This document shows, piece after piece, positions 55,944 to 64,000 of a DNA stretch of 64,000 nt. The DNA is taken from assembly GCF_001187845.1 (NCBI RefSeq), contig NZ_CP012160.1, positions 248,001 to 312,000 on the forward strand, written 5' to 3'. Numbering within the stretch: the stretch's first letter is position 1; each line of letters begins with the position of its first letter. Origin of the DNA: Octadecabacter temperatus. Its GTDB lineage: Bacteria > Pseudomonadota > Alphaproteobacteria > Rhodobacterales > Rhodobacteraceae. Both the position numbers and the translations under genes were made by a program. The notes below the pieces were generated by a model. It had not been told where the DNA came from. It worked only from the letters and a program-made list of their open reading frames with translations, and made no database searches.

Positions 55944-56999
55944 ATGACGAGTTCTATTAAAGGCCCCGCGCTGTTTCTCGCCCAGTTTCTGGGGGATGAA
56001 GCGCCGTTCAATTCCTTACCCGCGATTGTCGAATGGGCTGCGGGCTTGGGGTATAAAGGCGTGCAAATTCCGTCTTGGGATGCGCGGGTCTTTGATCTGG
56101 AAAAGGCGGCGTCTAGCAAGGCCTATTGTGATGAAATCAAAGAGATTTGCGCCAAACACGACGTGACCATCACAGAGCTTTCGTGTCATCTGCAAGGCCA
56201 GTTGATCGCGGTTAATCCGGCCTATGACACGGCATTTGATGCGTTCGCACCAGAACACTTGCATGGCAATCCTGACGCGCGTCAGGCATGGGCCGTGGAT
56301 CAGGTAATCAAGGTTGCGCAGGCGTCAAAGAACCTTGGCCTCAAGGGGGCCGTGGGCTTCACTGGATCGCTGGCGTTTCCCTATGTTTACCCATGGCCGC
56401 AGCGGCCAGCAGGTTTGATCGAGGAGGCGTTCGGCGAACTAGCGCGCCGTTGGAAGCCGATCTTGGATATCTATGACGAAGCTGGCGTTGATTTAGGCTT
56501 TGAAATTCACCCCGGTGAAGACGTGTTTGACGGCACCACGTTTGAGCGTTTCCTTGCGGCCCTCGATAACCATCCCCGTTGTAAGATCACCTATGATCCA
56601 TCGCACTTCTTGCTGCAGCAAATGGACTATCTCGCGTTTATCGACATCTACCATGACCGCATCAGCGCCTTTCACGTAAAGGACGCCGAGTTCAACCCAA
56701 CGGGTAAGCAGGGTGTCTATTCTGGCTATGCGGATTGGACAGATCGCGCGGGTCGTTTCCGCTCGCTCGGGGATGGTCAGGTTGATTTCAAAGGCATCTT
56801 TTCGAAGCTCACTCAATATGGGTTCGACGGTTGGGCGGTGCTCGAATGGGAATGCTGCCTAAAGCATCCAGAACAGGGTGCCGCAGAGGGTGCGCCGTTT
56901 ATTGCCGATCACTTGATCCGACAGACTGAGCGGGCGTTTGATGATTTCGCGGGTGGTAAGTCCGACCCAGTTGCCCTTCGTAAAATGATGGGGTTCTAG
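55944..56999 (+). CDS. Sugar phosphate isomerase/epimerase-like TIM barrel enzyme 2 (351 aa)
   Basis: Longer than the first (351 against 254). Same superfamily: LGFEIHPGEDVFDG, ITYDPSHFLLQQMD, AFHVKDAEFN and WAVLEWECC supply the likely metal ligands (Glu, Asp/His, His, Glu). The added segments are typical of a separate subfamily found with Gfo/Idh genes. One base before the second dehydrogenase. Confidence 0.87.
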   Translation: MTSSIKGPALFLAQFLGDEAPFNSLPAIVEWAAGLGYKGVQIPSWDARVFDLEKAASSKAYCDEIKEICAKHDVTITELSCHLQGQLIAVNPAYDTAFDAFAPEHLHGNPDARQAWAVDQVIKVAQASKNLGLKGAVGFTGSLAFPYVYPWPQRPAGLIEEAFGELARRWKPILDIYDEAGVDLGFEIHPGEDVFDGTTFERFLAALDNHPRCKITYDPSHFLLQQMDYLAFIDIYHDRISAFHVKDAEFNPTGKQGVYSGYADWTDRAGRFRSLGDGQVDFKGIFSKLTQYGFDGWAVLEWECCLKHPEQGAAEGAPFIADHLIRQTERAFDDFAGGKSDPVALRKMMGF

Positions 57000-57000
57000 G

Positions 57001-58119
57001 ATGGCTCCTCTGAAGCTCGGCATGGTTGGCGGTGGTCAAGGCGCGTTCATTGGGGGCGTACATCGCATGGCGTCACGTCTTGATGGGTGCTTCGATTTGG
57101 TCGCGGGGGCCTTTTCGTCGGACCCAACGCGCGCCCACGCGTCTGCCGCTGAGCTTGGGATCGCATCGGATCGCTCATACGCGGACTTTGTTGAAATGGC
57201 GAAAGCTGAAGCCGCCCGAGATGACGGAATAGATGCGGTGTCGATCGTGACACCGAACCACCTGCACGGGCCAATCGCCGAAGCCTTTCTGGCGCAAGAC
57301 ATCTCAGTCATCTGCGACAAACCAATGACGGCGACGTTAGCGCAGGCTGAAAGCCTCGTGGCGGCGGCCGAAGCGTCCAAAGGGCATTTCTTTCTGACGC
57401 ACAACTATACCGGCTACCCGATGATCCGTCAGGCGCGCCAGATGGTCGCCGAAGGCGCATTAGGTGAAATCCGAACTGTCGAAGCAAACTACTTGCAAGA
57501 CTGGCTGAGCGTTGCCCCGGATGAGGACAACAAACAGGCCAAATGGAGGTTGGATGCAGCCCAATCTGGCGGCGGTGCAATTGGCGACATTGGCACGCAT
57601 GCCCATAACCTCGCATGTTTTGTGTTGGGTCAACGCGTGACATCGCTCAGCGCCACGCTCACATCCCATTTCGCAGGGCGCATGGTTGATGATGATGCGC
57701 GGATTACGTTGGAGTTTGAGGGTCGCGCAAAGGGTCACATTTGGGCCAGCCAAGTCGCGATAGGCAATGAGAATAATCTGACCTTGGCCGTGTATGGCAG
57801 CAAAGGGTCACTGCGCTGGGCGCAAGAGAACCCAAACGTTCTTTGTTTCAGTGAATTGGGAAAAGCACCGCAAATGATGACCCGAGGCGGGGCAGGGGTG
57901 AGCGTGGCTGCGGTGGGTGTTACGCGGATTCCGGCGGGCCATCCGGAGGGCTACTTAGAGGCTTTTGCGACGCTGTATAAAGAAGCTGCTCAGGTCATGA
58001 GTTCGCAAGATGGTTCTCACGCGACCATTAGCATTCAAGACGGTCTTGATGGGGTTCGCTTCGTGGACGCATGCCAACGATCATCGCGTGGCGCGTCTGC
58101 GTGGATCGAACTTGGCTAG
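57001..58119 (+). CDS. Gfo/Idh/MocA family oxidoreductase 2
   Basis: 372 residues. Rossmann start LGMVGGGQGAFIGGVHRMAS, DKPM in place of EKP (the lysine kept), and GGGAIGDIGTHAHNLACFVL at the substrate domain. Not a close copy of the first dehydrogenase, so a different substrate or step is likely. Last gene of the sugar operon. Confidence 0.9.
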   Translation: MAPLKLGMVGGGQGAFIGGVHRMASRLDGCFDLVAGAFSSDPTRAHASAAELGIASDRSYADFVEMAKAEAARDDGIDAVSIVTPNHLHGPIAEAFLAQDISVICDKPMTATLAQAESLVAAAEASKGHFFLTHNYTGYPMIRQARQMVAEGALGEIRTVEANYLQDWLSVAPDEDNKQAKWRLDAAQSGGGAIGDIGTHAHNLACFVLGQRVTSLSATLTSHFAGRMVDDDARITLEFEGRAKGHIWASQVAIGNENNLTLAVYGSKGSLRWAQENPNVLCFSELGKAPQMMTRGGAGVSVAAVGVTRIPAGHPEGYLEAFATLYKEAAQVMSSQDGSHATISIQDGLDGVRFVDACQRSSRGASAWIELG

Positions 58120-58195
58120 GCCAAACGGTCAAAGTGCTTTCGGAACGTGACCAGACGCATTAGGCATCGGTATCTTCGATAGTCTGGGGCATGAC

Positions 58196-58741
58196 ATGGC
58201 GCAAAAAGCTACGATCTACAAAGTTGAACTCTCTGTTTCTGATATGGATCGCCATTATTATGAGACGCACAAGCTGACAGTTGCAAAACATCCATCAGAA
58301 ACGGATGAGCGGTTGATGGTGCGTGTCCTTGCCTTTGCCCTGAATGCGCACGAGCATTTGGAGATGACAAAGGGTCTTTCAACGGATGATGAGCCCGACA
58401 TTTGGCAAAAAAGCCTGAGCGGTGAGTTGGACCTTTGGGTCGCGCTAGGTTTGCCGAGCGAGAAAATCGTGCGCCAGTCCTGCGGCAAAGCCGACAAAGT
58501 GGTCATCTACAGTTACGGTGGGCGGACCGCAGATATGTGGTGGGAAAAGATCAAAAACAGCACCACCCGTTTCGACAACCTACAGGTCATGAATTTGCCG
58601 GAAAACGAGACCCGTGATCTTGGTGCAATGGCAGGTCGTTCAATGAAGTTGCAGGTGAACATTCAAGACGGCGAAGTCATGGTAAGTGTTGATGACAGCA
58701 TGGTCTACGTGACGCCGATTGAATGGAAAAGTGCTGGGTAG
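58196..58741 (+). CDS. yaeQ: YaeQ family protein
   Basis: 181 residues matching YaeQ, a compact protein with a PD-(D/E)XK nuclease-like fold and no proven reaction. ATIYKVELSVSDMDRHYYET, ERLMVRVLAFAL and CGKADKVVIYSYGGR are conserved. Monocistronic or with the exonuclease that overlaps its end. Confidence 0.9.
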   Translation: MAQKATIYKVELSVSDMDRHYYETHKLTVAKHPSETDERLMVRVLAFALNAHEHLEMTKGLSTDDEPDIWQKSLSGELDLWVALGLPSEKIVRQSCGKADKVVIYSYGGRTADMWWEKIKNSTTRFDNLQVMNLPENETRDLGAMAGRSMKLQVNIQDGEVMVSVDDSMVYVTPIEWKSAG

Positions 58742-59343
58742 ATAGGGATGTGTTGAACAAATTTGGACATCTCACAACGTTGCCGGCTGGCCCCTTTCGT
58801 TTCATTGCGCTCGACGTCGAAACGGCAGGAAAAACGATCGGTGGGATATGCCAGATCGGGCTTGGTTTTGTCAGCAACACAGGTGACGTTCAGACCTATT
58901 CCGTATTGATCGACCCTGAAGAACCGTTTGAGCCATTCAACACCGAGCTGCATGGGATTTCGGCACAGTCCGTGGAGGGGGCCGGGACATTTCCGACGGT
59001 CTTTGGTGCACTGTTTGAGTTGTTGAACGCGCATTCCCTCGTGCAGCACAGTACGTTTGACGAAAAGGCGCTTACCGCGGCGTGTACCCGTTACGGCGTG
59101 CCGATGATCACGTCACATTGGACCAACAGCGTCACTGTTGCGCGTCAGGCTTGGCCTGAATTGAAAGGCGCGGGTGGGCATGGGCTTGCGAACTTAAAGA
59201 AACACCTTGGGCTTGAATTCCATCACCACGACGCGGGCGAGGATGCGCGTGCGGCGGCCACGGTTGTTTTGAAGGCAGAGGAAATCTTGGGGGCAGGGTT
59301 CTCTCATCTCAAAATCAATCGCCAATTGAAGTTTAAGTTTTGA
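58723..59343 (+). CDS. DnaQ-like 3'-5' exonuclease
   Basis: 206 residues in the longest ATG form. DEDDh exonuclease domain: ALDVETAG (first Asp and Glu), HNTFDEK-type segment QHSTFDEKAL, and HHHDAGEDARAAA with the catalytic His and Asp near the end. The start is uncertain: ATG 58723 overlaps yaeQ by 19 bases and has no ribosome site, while GTG 58750 or TTG 58753 lie after TAGGGA. No BRCT domain is present, unlike some longer relatives. Confidence 0.85.
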   Translation: MEKCWVDRDVLNKFGHLTTLPAGPFRFIALDVETAGKTIGGICQIGLGFVSNTGDVQTYSVLIDPEEPFEPFNTELHGISAQSVEGAGTFPTVFGALFELLNAHSLVQHSTFDEKALTAACTRYGVPMITSHWTNSVTVARQAWPELKGAGGHGLANLKKHLGLEFHHHDAGEDARAAATVVLKAEEILGAGFSHLKINRQLKFKF

Positions 59344-59488
59344 AGATGGCGTGAAGTGAGGGATGGCGGCCCTTCTTTGCTTGCGGTGCGATCAGGTAAT
59401 ACGAAAACAACATTCGTTGATCCGAACTGGCGAAACCACATCGATCACATGAGTTCGGCTTGCAAATGGCTTTCGGAATGAATTACGA

Positions 59489-59534
59489 AAAAAGGGCGGC
59501 GATTTGAATAGGTCCAAATCTCACCGCCCTTTGC
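59489..59534. terminator. Bidirectional terminator after the exonuclease
   Basis: AAAGGGCGG (59491-59499) pairs with CCGCCCTTT (59524-59532), with GATTT/AAATC extending inward. The minus-strand side has six Ts, so it probably also serves the outer-membrane remnant on that strand. Confidence 0.75.
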
Positions 59535-59557
59535 ACTCGTTACAACAGTATCGTGCC

Positions 59558-59893
59558 TTAGAACGGCATCGATATCCCTATCTGCAGACTCCAGCTTTCA
59601 AAATCATCATCACCCAAGCCCGCGTAATCTGTGCCCGCAGTATTGGGGGGCCGTTTTCAGAGAGGTAAGTCCGTCCAAGATCCGCCAGACCGTGCTGCCC
59701 TTCGTATTCGGGTACTAAGTTTGCGGCGATGCCGCTTCCCTCAGTATGAGACCGAACACCTGCAACACCATCGGTCATAGACAACGCGCCGTGTTCATCA
59801 TTCAAAGCTTTCTCTACTCGTCGGCAATGCCTGTGCCCCTTGCGTCGCGCTTGCAGCCGTTGCTGCTGCGAGGAGGGTTCTACGTATTCTCAT
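59558..59893 (-). pseudogene. Remnant of an outer-membrane beta-barrel protein gene
   Basis: On the minus strand ATG at 59893 opens a signal peptide (MRIRRTLLAAATAASATQGA, then QA) that stops after 31 codons (SFE, then TGA). In another frame the same strand ends with FESWSLQIGISMPF and TAA at 59558, a typical last beta-strand of an outer-membrane barrel with terminal Phe. Only about 110 codons separate start and end, so most of the barrel is gone and at least one frameshift remains. Original family uncertain (porin-like or MipA-like). Confidence 0.6.
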
Positions 59894-60199
59894 TCCCGTG
59901 TCTCTCGTGCTTTTCACTGCCAGCCAACCCGATGCCTGAAAATGCCCACATCTTTAGGCGCGGGCCCGTTGCGGGGCTTGCCATTGTGTGCGTTCGAACT
60001 GTGCTATTGGCCTGCTGGAATGCTCGATTATTGTTGGCCTAATTGTAAGAGGCACAGACGCGTTTCGACAATCACCCGAACGGGTGAAATCGGACGAACT
60101 TTGAATAAAAAGTGTTTGGTTGCGCGAAATTGCGAAGGCGATCTGAAGCCCACAAAACCGATGTTCGCTGCGCCCCTTGTCGGCTGTCCGGTGACAGCG
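59894..60199. other. Intergenic stretch with one palindrome
   Basis: No supported gene. TCACCCG-AA-CGGGTGA (60072-60087) is a perfect dyad and possible operator. The part at 60130-60200 (with GAAGCCCACAAAACCGATGT) looks like the dispersed non-coding spacer sequence often seen in roseobacters; that is recollection, not shown here. Confidence 0.4.
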
Positions 60200-61072
60200 T
60201 TAAGGCGCTTCCAATTTGCCCAGCACCAGTGGCAACGGCTTTGAAATATAGGGCAGGTATGAATCGATCTGATAAATCGGTGCGCCGATGCGTTCGGCGA
60301 AGACATCCAGAAAACCGGGCGATTTCACCAGTGAGTCTTTGCAATGTATTAAGGCGACGCGCGGGCGGATGTTGGTGTTGTCCGGCGCATAGGCCCAATC
60401 GAAATTCGAAAAGCTTGAATCGCGCCACATGCCTTCGGCGTTGAAGTCGATCAGATCTCGAAAATTGCGGTCATGTGCTTGGATGCCATCTGCATCCTCG
60501 ATTTCAGACAAATCTACCCCCAAGAGCGGATGGATACCTGAATAGGGATCGGCATTTCGCACTAAGCTGCGCATTGCAATGCCCAAGATCAGTTTGATGG
60601 TTTTGGGCGCATAAAGGCAGGCCAGTCCATAGGTCTTCATTTTCCCGACGAACCCAGAAACATCTTTGTGGGACAAGATCACGAGTTCCGTGGAGTCCTC
60701 TTTGATGACACGAAGCAAAAGGGCTTTGTCATGCGTGTCCGACGCTAGCCATGACCTAAGTTTCTAAATGTCGTCAATGCTGATTTGGTCTAGGAGTGCG
60801 GCCTCTACTTCGACCTTTCGTTCAAAGCGCCGATGTACAAACGCGTCTGTTTCCTGATAATCAGTTTACTTGATTTCGCCGAGCAAACGCCAAACTTGGT
60901 CAGCATGACGGTCGATTTTTGGGGCAACAACTTGATTGTCGCCGTCATCTAGCCACGACATTAACATTTCGATCATGGTTTCAAGATGATTTGGGTTTGT
61001 TAGGCATTCGTAGAAAGAGAGCAGGACATGTTCAACTTGTGGCTTCATGTCGGAATTTTCGTCATTACGCAT
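60200..61072 (-). pseudogene. Unrecognised gene interrupted by two in-frame stop codons
   Basis: One minus-strand frame runs from ATG 61072 (MRNDENSDMKPQVEHVLLSF) to TAA at 60200 with only two internal stops, TAA at 60866-60868 and TAG at 60764-60766. All three pieces read like protein; the join around the second stop is ISIDDI, stop, KLRSWLASDTHDKALLLRVI. About 290 codons in register with just two stops is improbable by chance, so this is most simply one gene broken by point mutations, or two or three short genes in the same frame. No known domain recognised; the last part contains RPRVALIHCKDSLVKSPGFL. Confidence 0.5.
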
Positions 61073-61115
61073 CTTCCCCAACCCTTAGCCAGCTTAGACT
61101 TGCGTGTTGAAATCG

Positions 61116-62270
61116 TCAATATTCTAGTCTGAGCGTGTCTTTCGCCGCGTCTCTAAACGCCTTTGGTGTCATACCCGTTTCCCGCTTGAACGCTTTGTAA
61201 AATGTTGAGCGCGAGTTGAAGCCGACATCGAGTGACACTGTTAACGTCGATGCGCGGCCCTCTCGTATCATTGGCTTGGCAGCCTCAATCCGGTGGCGCG
61301 CGATATAGTCGAAGAACGTTGACCCGATTTGTTCGTTGAGCGTCTGGGAAACCTGATTGGGCAGGGCACCTGCATGGCGTGAAAGTTTTTGCAAAGACAG
61401 GTTCGGGTCAAGATACAGAGCATCCTTCTCCATTGCAGATGTGATGCGCGACGCCAGTTGCTGCGCATGGGCTTCGGTCAAGGCCGATCTCGCATATTTC
61501 TCCTCGGAGGTTTCATCTGGTTCCTCAGGTGCCTCGGCTTCCGTTTCGGGAGGGGCAATTGATGCGAAGGCCATCACGAACAACAACAGGCACGCCGTTA
61601 GGCCGTAAACGAGTTCTTCGAAAACGGCCTGATCTAACCCCGTGTTCTCGGCGACAGAGGTGAATGCAGTGACTGCCCAAAGCGTGACGAGGGAAATCAC
61701 AAACCAGTCTAGCCACCTCAATTCACGGTCATCCAGATTCGAATAGAGTGTGCGTAGTTTAGTTCGGTACGCGCGCAATCTTCGCAACGTCGCGACGAGA
61801 TAAACACAAGACGAAACCAACCAACAAAAGATCAAGACGAACGTTGCTAGAACCAGCGTGGAAAGCACATAGCCCGCAGGCAATTTACCCTCAATGAACA
61901 TAGCAGTTTTGGCGCTGGCTGGCTGCAACCAATAGCCAAACATCACGAAACTGCCCGCGATCGGTAAGATCAAGTCTCGCCATCGCATGGTCGAAGGTTC
62001 GAGTTCAGTCGTCTTTGCAACCACGTAATAGAAGACCGCTGGTGGCAGAATAAGAAGCAAAACCAAAACGATTGGAAGGTAAAAACCGTACATCGAGAAG
62101 GCGAACGTAAAGACGAGTGGTGTCGAAACCATGCCGCCAAACACTCCAAAAACCAATGTAAGATAATACCGAACAAGCCCGTCTTGCGTACCGCGTAACG
62201 CAGACATTACGCCTGCAAGTGCGAGCCCCAAGCAGGCGGCAGAGAGGGCAATGGTTCCATCAGTATGCAT
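61116..62270 (-). CDS. Membrane-anchored AraC family regulator
   Basis: 384 residues from ATG at 62270 (an upstream TTG at 62312 is in frame but unlikely). Six or seven membrane helices over about 1-245, an acidic linker (PPETEAEAPEEPDETSEEKY), then a C-terminal AraC DNA-binding domain (LSLQKLSRHAGALPNQVSQT to STFYKAFKRETGMTPKAFRD). It would sense a membrane or external signal and act on nearby DNA. Divergent from the DUF2306-like gene, its likely target. Confidence 0.87.
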   Translation of the reverse strand: MHTDGTIALSAACLGLALAGVMSALRGTQDGLVRYYLTLVFGVFGGMVSTPLVFTFAFSMYGFYLPIVLVLLLILPPAVFYYVVAKTTELEPSTMRWRDLILPIAGSFVMFGYWLQPASAKTAMFIEGKLPAGYVLSTLVLATFVLIFCWLVSSCVYLVATLRRLRAYRTKLRTLYSNLDDRELRWLDWFVISLVTLWAVTAFTSVAENTGLDQAVFEELVYGLTACLLLFVMAFASIAPPETEAEAPEEPDETSEEKYARSALTEAHAQQLASRITSAMEKDALYLDPNLSLQKLSRHAGALPNQVSQTLNEQIGSTFFDYIARHRIEAAKPMIREGRASTLTVSLDVGFNSRSTFYKAFKRETGMTPKAFRDAAKDTLRLEY

Positions 62271-62442
62271 TCCGATTGATAGGCTTAATCCGCGCCCCGC
62301 TTCAACGCTCAAAAGCGCGTCACAAAATGACGAATGATTTGTACGCGCCGTCCCGCGCGGACGACACAGCGATTTTTTCGTTCCAAACAGAGTTCAGATT
62401 TCACTGCCAACAAACGTTTGGCCACAACGGAAGAGAGCTCCA

Positions 62443-63138
62443 ATGTTTACTTTTGTCACGCTTACCACAATCGCCCACGTCGCATCCGGCGCAATCGCCG
62501 TATTAATGGGGGCCATCGCACTTGCCGTCCGAAAAGGCGCAACGAACCACGTCAACGCAGGCCGCGTGTTTACCATTATGATGGGCCTTTCGTCATTTCT
62601 CGGGGCAATACTCGGGCTGGTCAAATTCGAGACCTTCTTCATCACATTTCATGCAGGTGTCCTTGGGGTAACCCTTGTGCTGAGCGGGTGGTTGCTCGCA
62701 CGGCGGCCTACCAAGCATCGCGGTACGATGTTCGTTTCAATTGCAGGTGTGAACCTTTTGAACACGGCAGGTCTGATCGCAGCCGGATCTTGTGCGCTGA
62801 CCTTACCAGAGCAAACCTTGCGTGGATTTGCTGCTGCTGACTACTTCTTTCTAGCAGGCATGGCAGGCGTCGCGCTTATCAACGACATTGTCGCCCTCCT
62901 GAAGAAGTCCCTGTCCAACAAGCACCGGATCGCTCAGCACGTTTGGCGCATGTGTCTCGGGTTTTTCATTGCTGCAGGGTCTGCTTTCACGGGACCAGGT
63001 GCAAAGGCATTCCCAGAGTTGGTGCGTAACAGTGGCGTTCTTTCACTGCCCGAACTGACAATCATGCTGCTTATGCTGTTTTGGCTCTTCCGCGTCTTGC
63101 GTGGGAAGGGGCCCCAAAAACACGTGCCGCAGGTCTGA
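62443..63138 (+). CDS. DUF2306-like multispanning membrane protein
   Basis: 231 residues, about seven membrane helices. The N-terminal pattern AHVASGAIAVLMGAIALAVR, RKG..NHV..GR.F is typical of DUF2306 proteins, with conserved histidines that could bind metal or haem. GGAAGAG ribosome site. Divergent from the AraC regulator; mipA-like gene follows 91 bases on. Confidence 0.75.
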   Translation: MFTFVTLTTIAHVASGAIAVLMGAIALAVRKGATNHVNAGRVFTIMMGLSSFLGAILGLVKFETFFITFHAGVLGVTLVLSGWLLARRPTKHRGTMFVSIAGVNLLNTAGLIAAGSCALTLPEQTLRGFAAADYFFLAGMAGVALINDIVALLKKSLSNKHRIAQHVWRMCLGFFIAAGSAFTGPGAKAFPELVRNSGVLSLPELTIMLLMLFWLFRVLRGKGPQKHVPQV

Positions 63139-63229
63139 TGCCAAATAACATCACGTCGCTCCAACCAGAGCGGACACTCCAACAGTTTTCCAACACCGCG
63201 CAAGCACGCGCCTGAAGAAAGAGAATACT

Positions 63230-64000
63230 ATGAAAACGATCACGACATTTACCGCAACTCTGGTGCTAACTCTCCCCGCCAGCGTTTTCGCGCAAGACCG
63301 GTCCGAAGACACCTTTGCCGGGCACGATATTTTCTTTACCGTGTCGGGTGGCGTTATCTCTGCGCCGTCCTTCCTTGGTAGCAGCGAAACGTCGGTCTAC
63401 GCGATCCCGAACATCTCGGTCGCCATCGGGGATCGCCTGAATATCTCATTGCTCGAAGGGATCGAATATGATGTCTATAAAGAAGGCAACCTGACCGCGG
63501 GCGCGATTTTGACATATGATTTTGGCCGCGAAGATACCCCGTCAGACCATTCGCTGTTGCTATCCGATGTCGCAAGTTCAGAGATCACTGGGTTGGGAGG
63601 TATTGAAGAAACGGCCGAATTCGGGGGCTATATCGAATACACCTATGGAAACCTGCAAACCTCGGTTGAGGTGCGCAAAGGTGTTGATGGTGGTCACTCC
63701 GGTCTCGTTGGCGATGTTGACGTCACCTACAACGCCCCCGTCGAAATCCTTGGCAGGCAGTCCGTCATCTCATTCGGCTCGACGGCCAGTTTCTCGGATG
63801 ATAGCTATGCGAGCACGTTCTTTGATGTCTCTGCTGCACAATCGGCAGCATCCGGAATTAGTGAGTACGACGCCAACGGCGGTATCATTTCATACGGCTT
63901 GCACGCATCTGCCTATGTGCCTTTGAACGAGCACATCGCCCTTGTTGGCTTTGCCAAGTATGACCATCTCGCCGGAGACGTGCGCGATTCATCGATCGTG
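63230..64000 (+). CDS. MipA/OmpV family outer-membrane protein (partial, cut by window end)
   Basis: ATG at 63230; 257 codons are in the window with no stop. Signal peptide MKTITTFTATLVLTLPASVF with cleavage after AQ-like AFAQ region, then the MipA pattern: FFTVSGGVISAPSFLGSSET, VYAIPNISVAIGDRLNIS, and alternating beta strands. MipA scaffolds murein enzymes in E. coli; homologues are general barrel proteins. Possibly co-regulated with the membrane protein upstream. Confidence 0.85.
   Translation, partial: MKTITTFTATLVLTLPASVFAQDRSEDTFAGHDIFFTVSGGVISAPSFLGSSETSVYAIPNISVAIGDRLNISLLEGIEYDVYKEGNLTAGAILTYDFGREDTPSDHSLLLSDVASSEITGLGGIEETAEFGGYIEYTYGNLQTSVEVRKGVDGGHSGLVGDVDVTYNAPVEILGRQSVISFGSTASFSDDSYASTFFDVSAAQSAASGISEYDANGGIISYGLHASAYVPLNEHIALVGFAKYDHLAGDVRDSSIV

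Overview
The window is a contiguous piece of an alphaproteobacterial chromosome. It most resembles the marine Roseobacter group of the Rhodobacteraceae (Loktanella/Yoonia/Octadecabacter-like). The grounds are the 338-residue RpoA, the AapJQMP general amino-acid transporter, Atp12, the CrcB-RluC-Atp12 order, the rpmH-rnpA-yidD and yidC-MOSC-engB-argB blocks, and moderate GC. Genus is an inference from gene content only. No CRISPR array, insertion sequence, integrase or rRNA gene was seen; there is one tRNA.

Positions 1-23912 hold the S10-spc-alpha ribosomal cluster in its usual order (rplW, rplB ... rplQ), broken by three inserts of non-ribosomal genes: 307-4155 after rplW, 6806-9954 after rplP, and 14219-18674 after rpmD. 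Each break starts at or near a Rho-independent terminator, and before rplB, rpmC, rplO and rpsM there is a sigma70-like promoter with an exact 17-bp spacer. The cluster therefore looks like several independent transcription units. The first insert is the most unusual part of the window. Downstream of intact rplW lie three further copies of the rplW 3' end, of increasing decay, most with their own terminator. They divide the insert into cassettes carrying tiny minus-strand genes (two of them homologous), a COG4337-type putative metal-independent (iota) carbonic anhydrase, a 51-residue membrane peptide and an HNH endonuclease. A similar scar lies in the third insert: a decayed copy of the 5' end of ilvA sits on the far side of ppk2 from intact ilvA.

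Positions 23913-33201 carry rarA, crcB, rluC and atp12, then the aapJQMP amino-acid ABC operon, whose AapM permease has a roughly 355-residue predicted periplasmic helical insertion. Positions 33198-38370 (minus strand) are a sixA-like phosphatase, a ferredoxin-like protein, argB, engB, a MOSC protein and yidC. Positions 38492-43747 hold ttcA with an 11-bp-phased repeat array upstream, and a methionine catabolic cluster: mdeB (2-oxoacid dehydrogenase E1-like) and mdeA (methionine gamma-lyase), with a divergent Lrp-type mdeR. Together they would turn methionine into methanethiol, ammonia and 2-oxobutyrate and then decarboxylate the oxobutyrate. Next are yidD-rnpA-rpmH, a TVP38 protein, a flavin disulfide oxidoreductase, an orphan histidine kinase and tRNA-Arg(ACG).

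Positions 48638-58119 form a sugar-uptake and catabolism locus: a LacI regulator with two mirror-image operators, a CUT1 sugar ABC transporter, two TIM-barrel isomerase/epimerase-like enzymes and two Gfo/Idh dehydrogenases. This suggests uptake and processing of a glycoside or polyol through a keto-sugar route. The last part holds yaeQ, a DnaQ-like exonuclease, two degraded genes (an outer-membrane protein remnant and a frame with two internal stops), a membrane-anchored AraC regulator divergent from a DUF2306-like membrane protein, and the start of a MipA/OmpV outer-membrane protein cut by the window edge.
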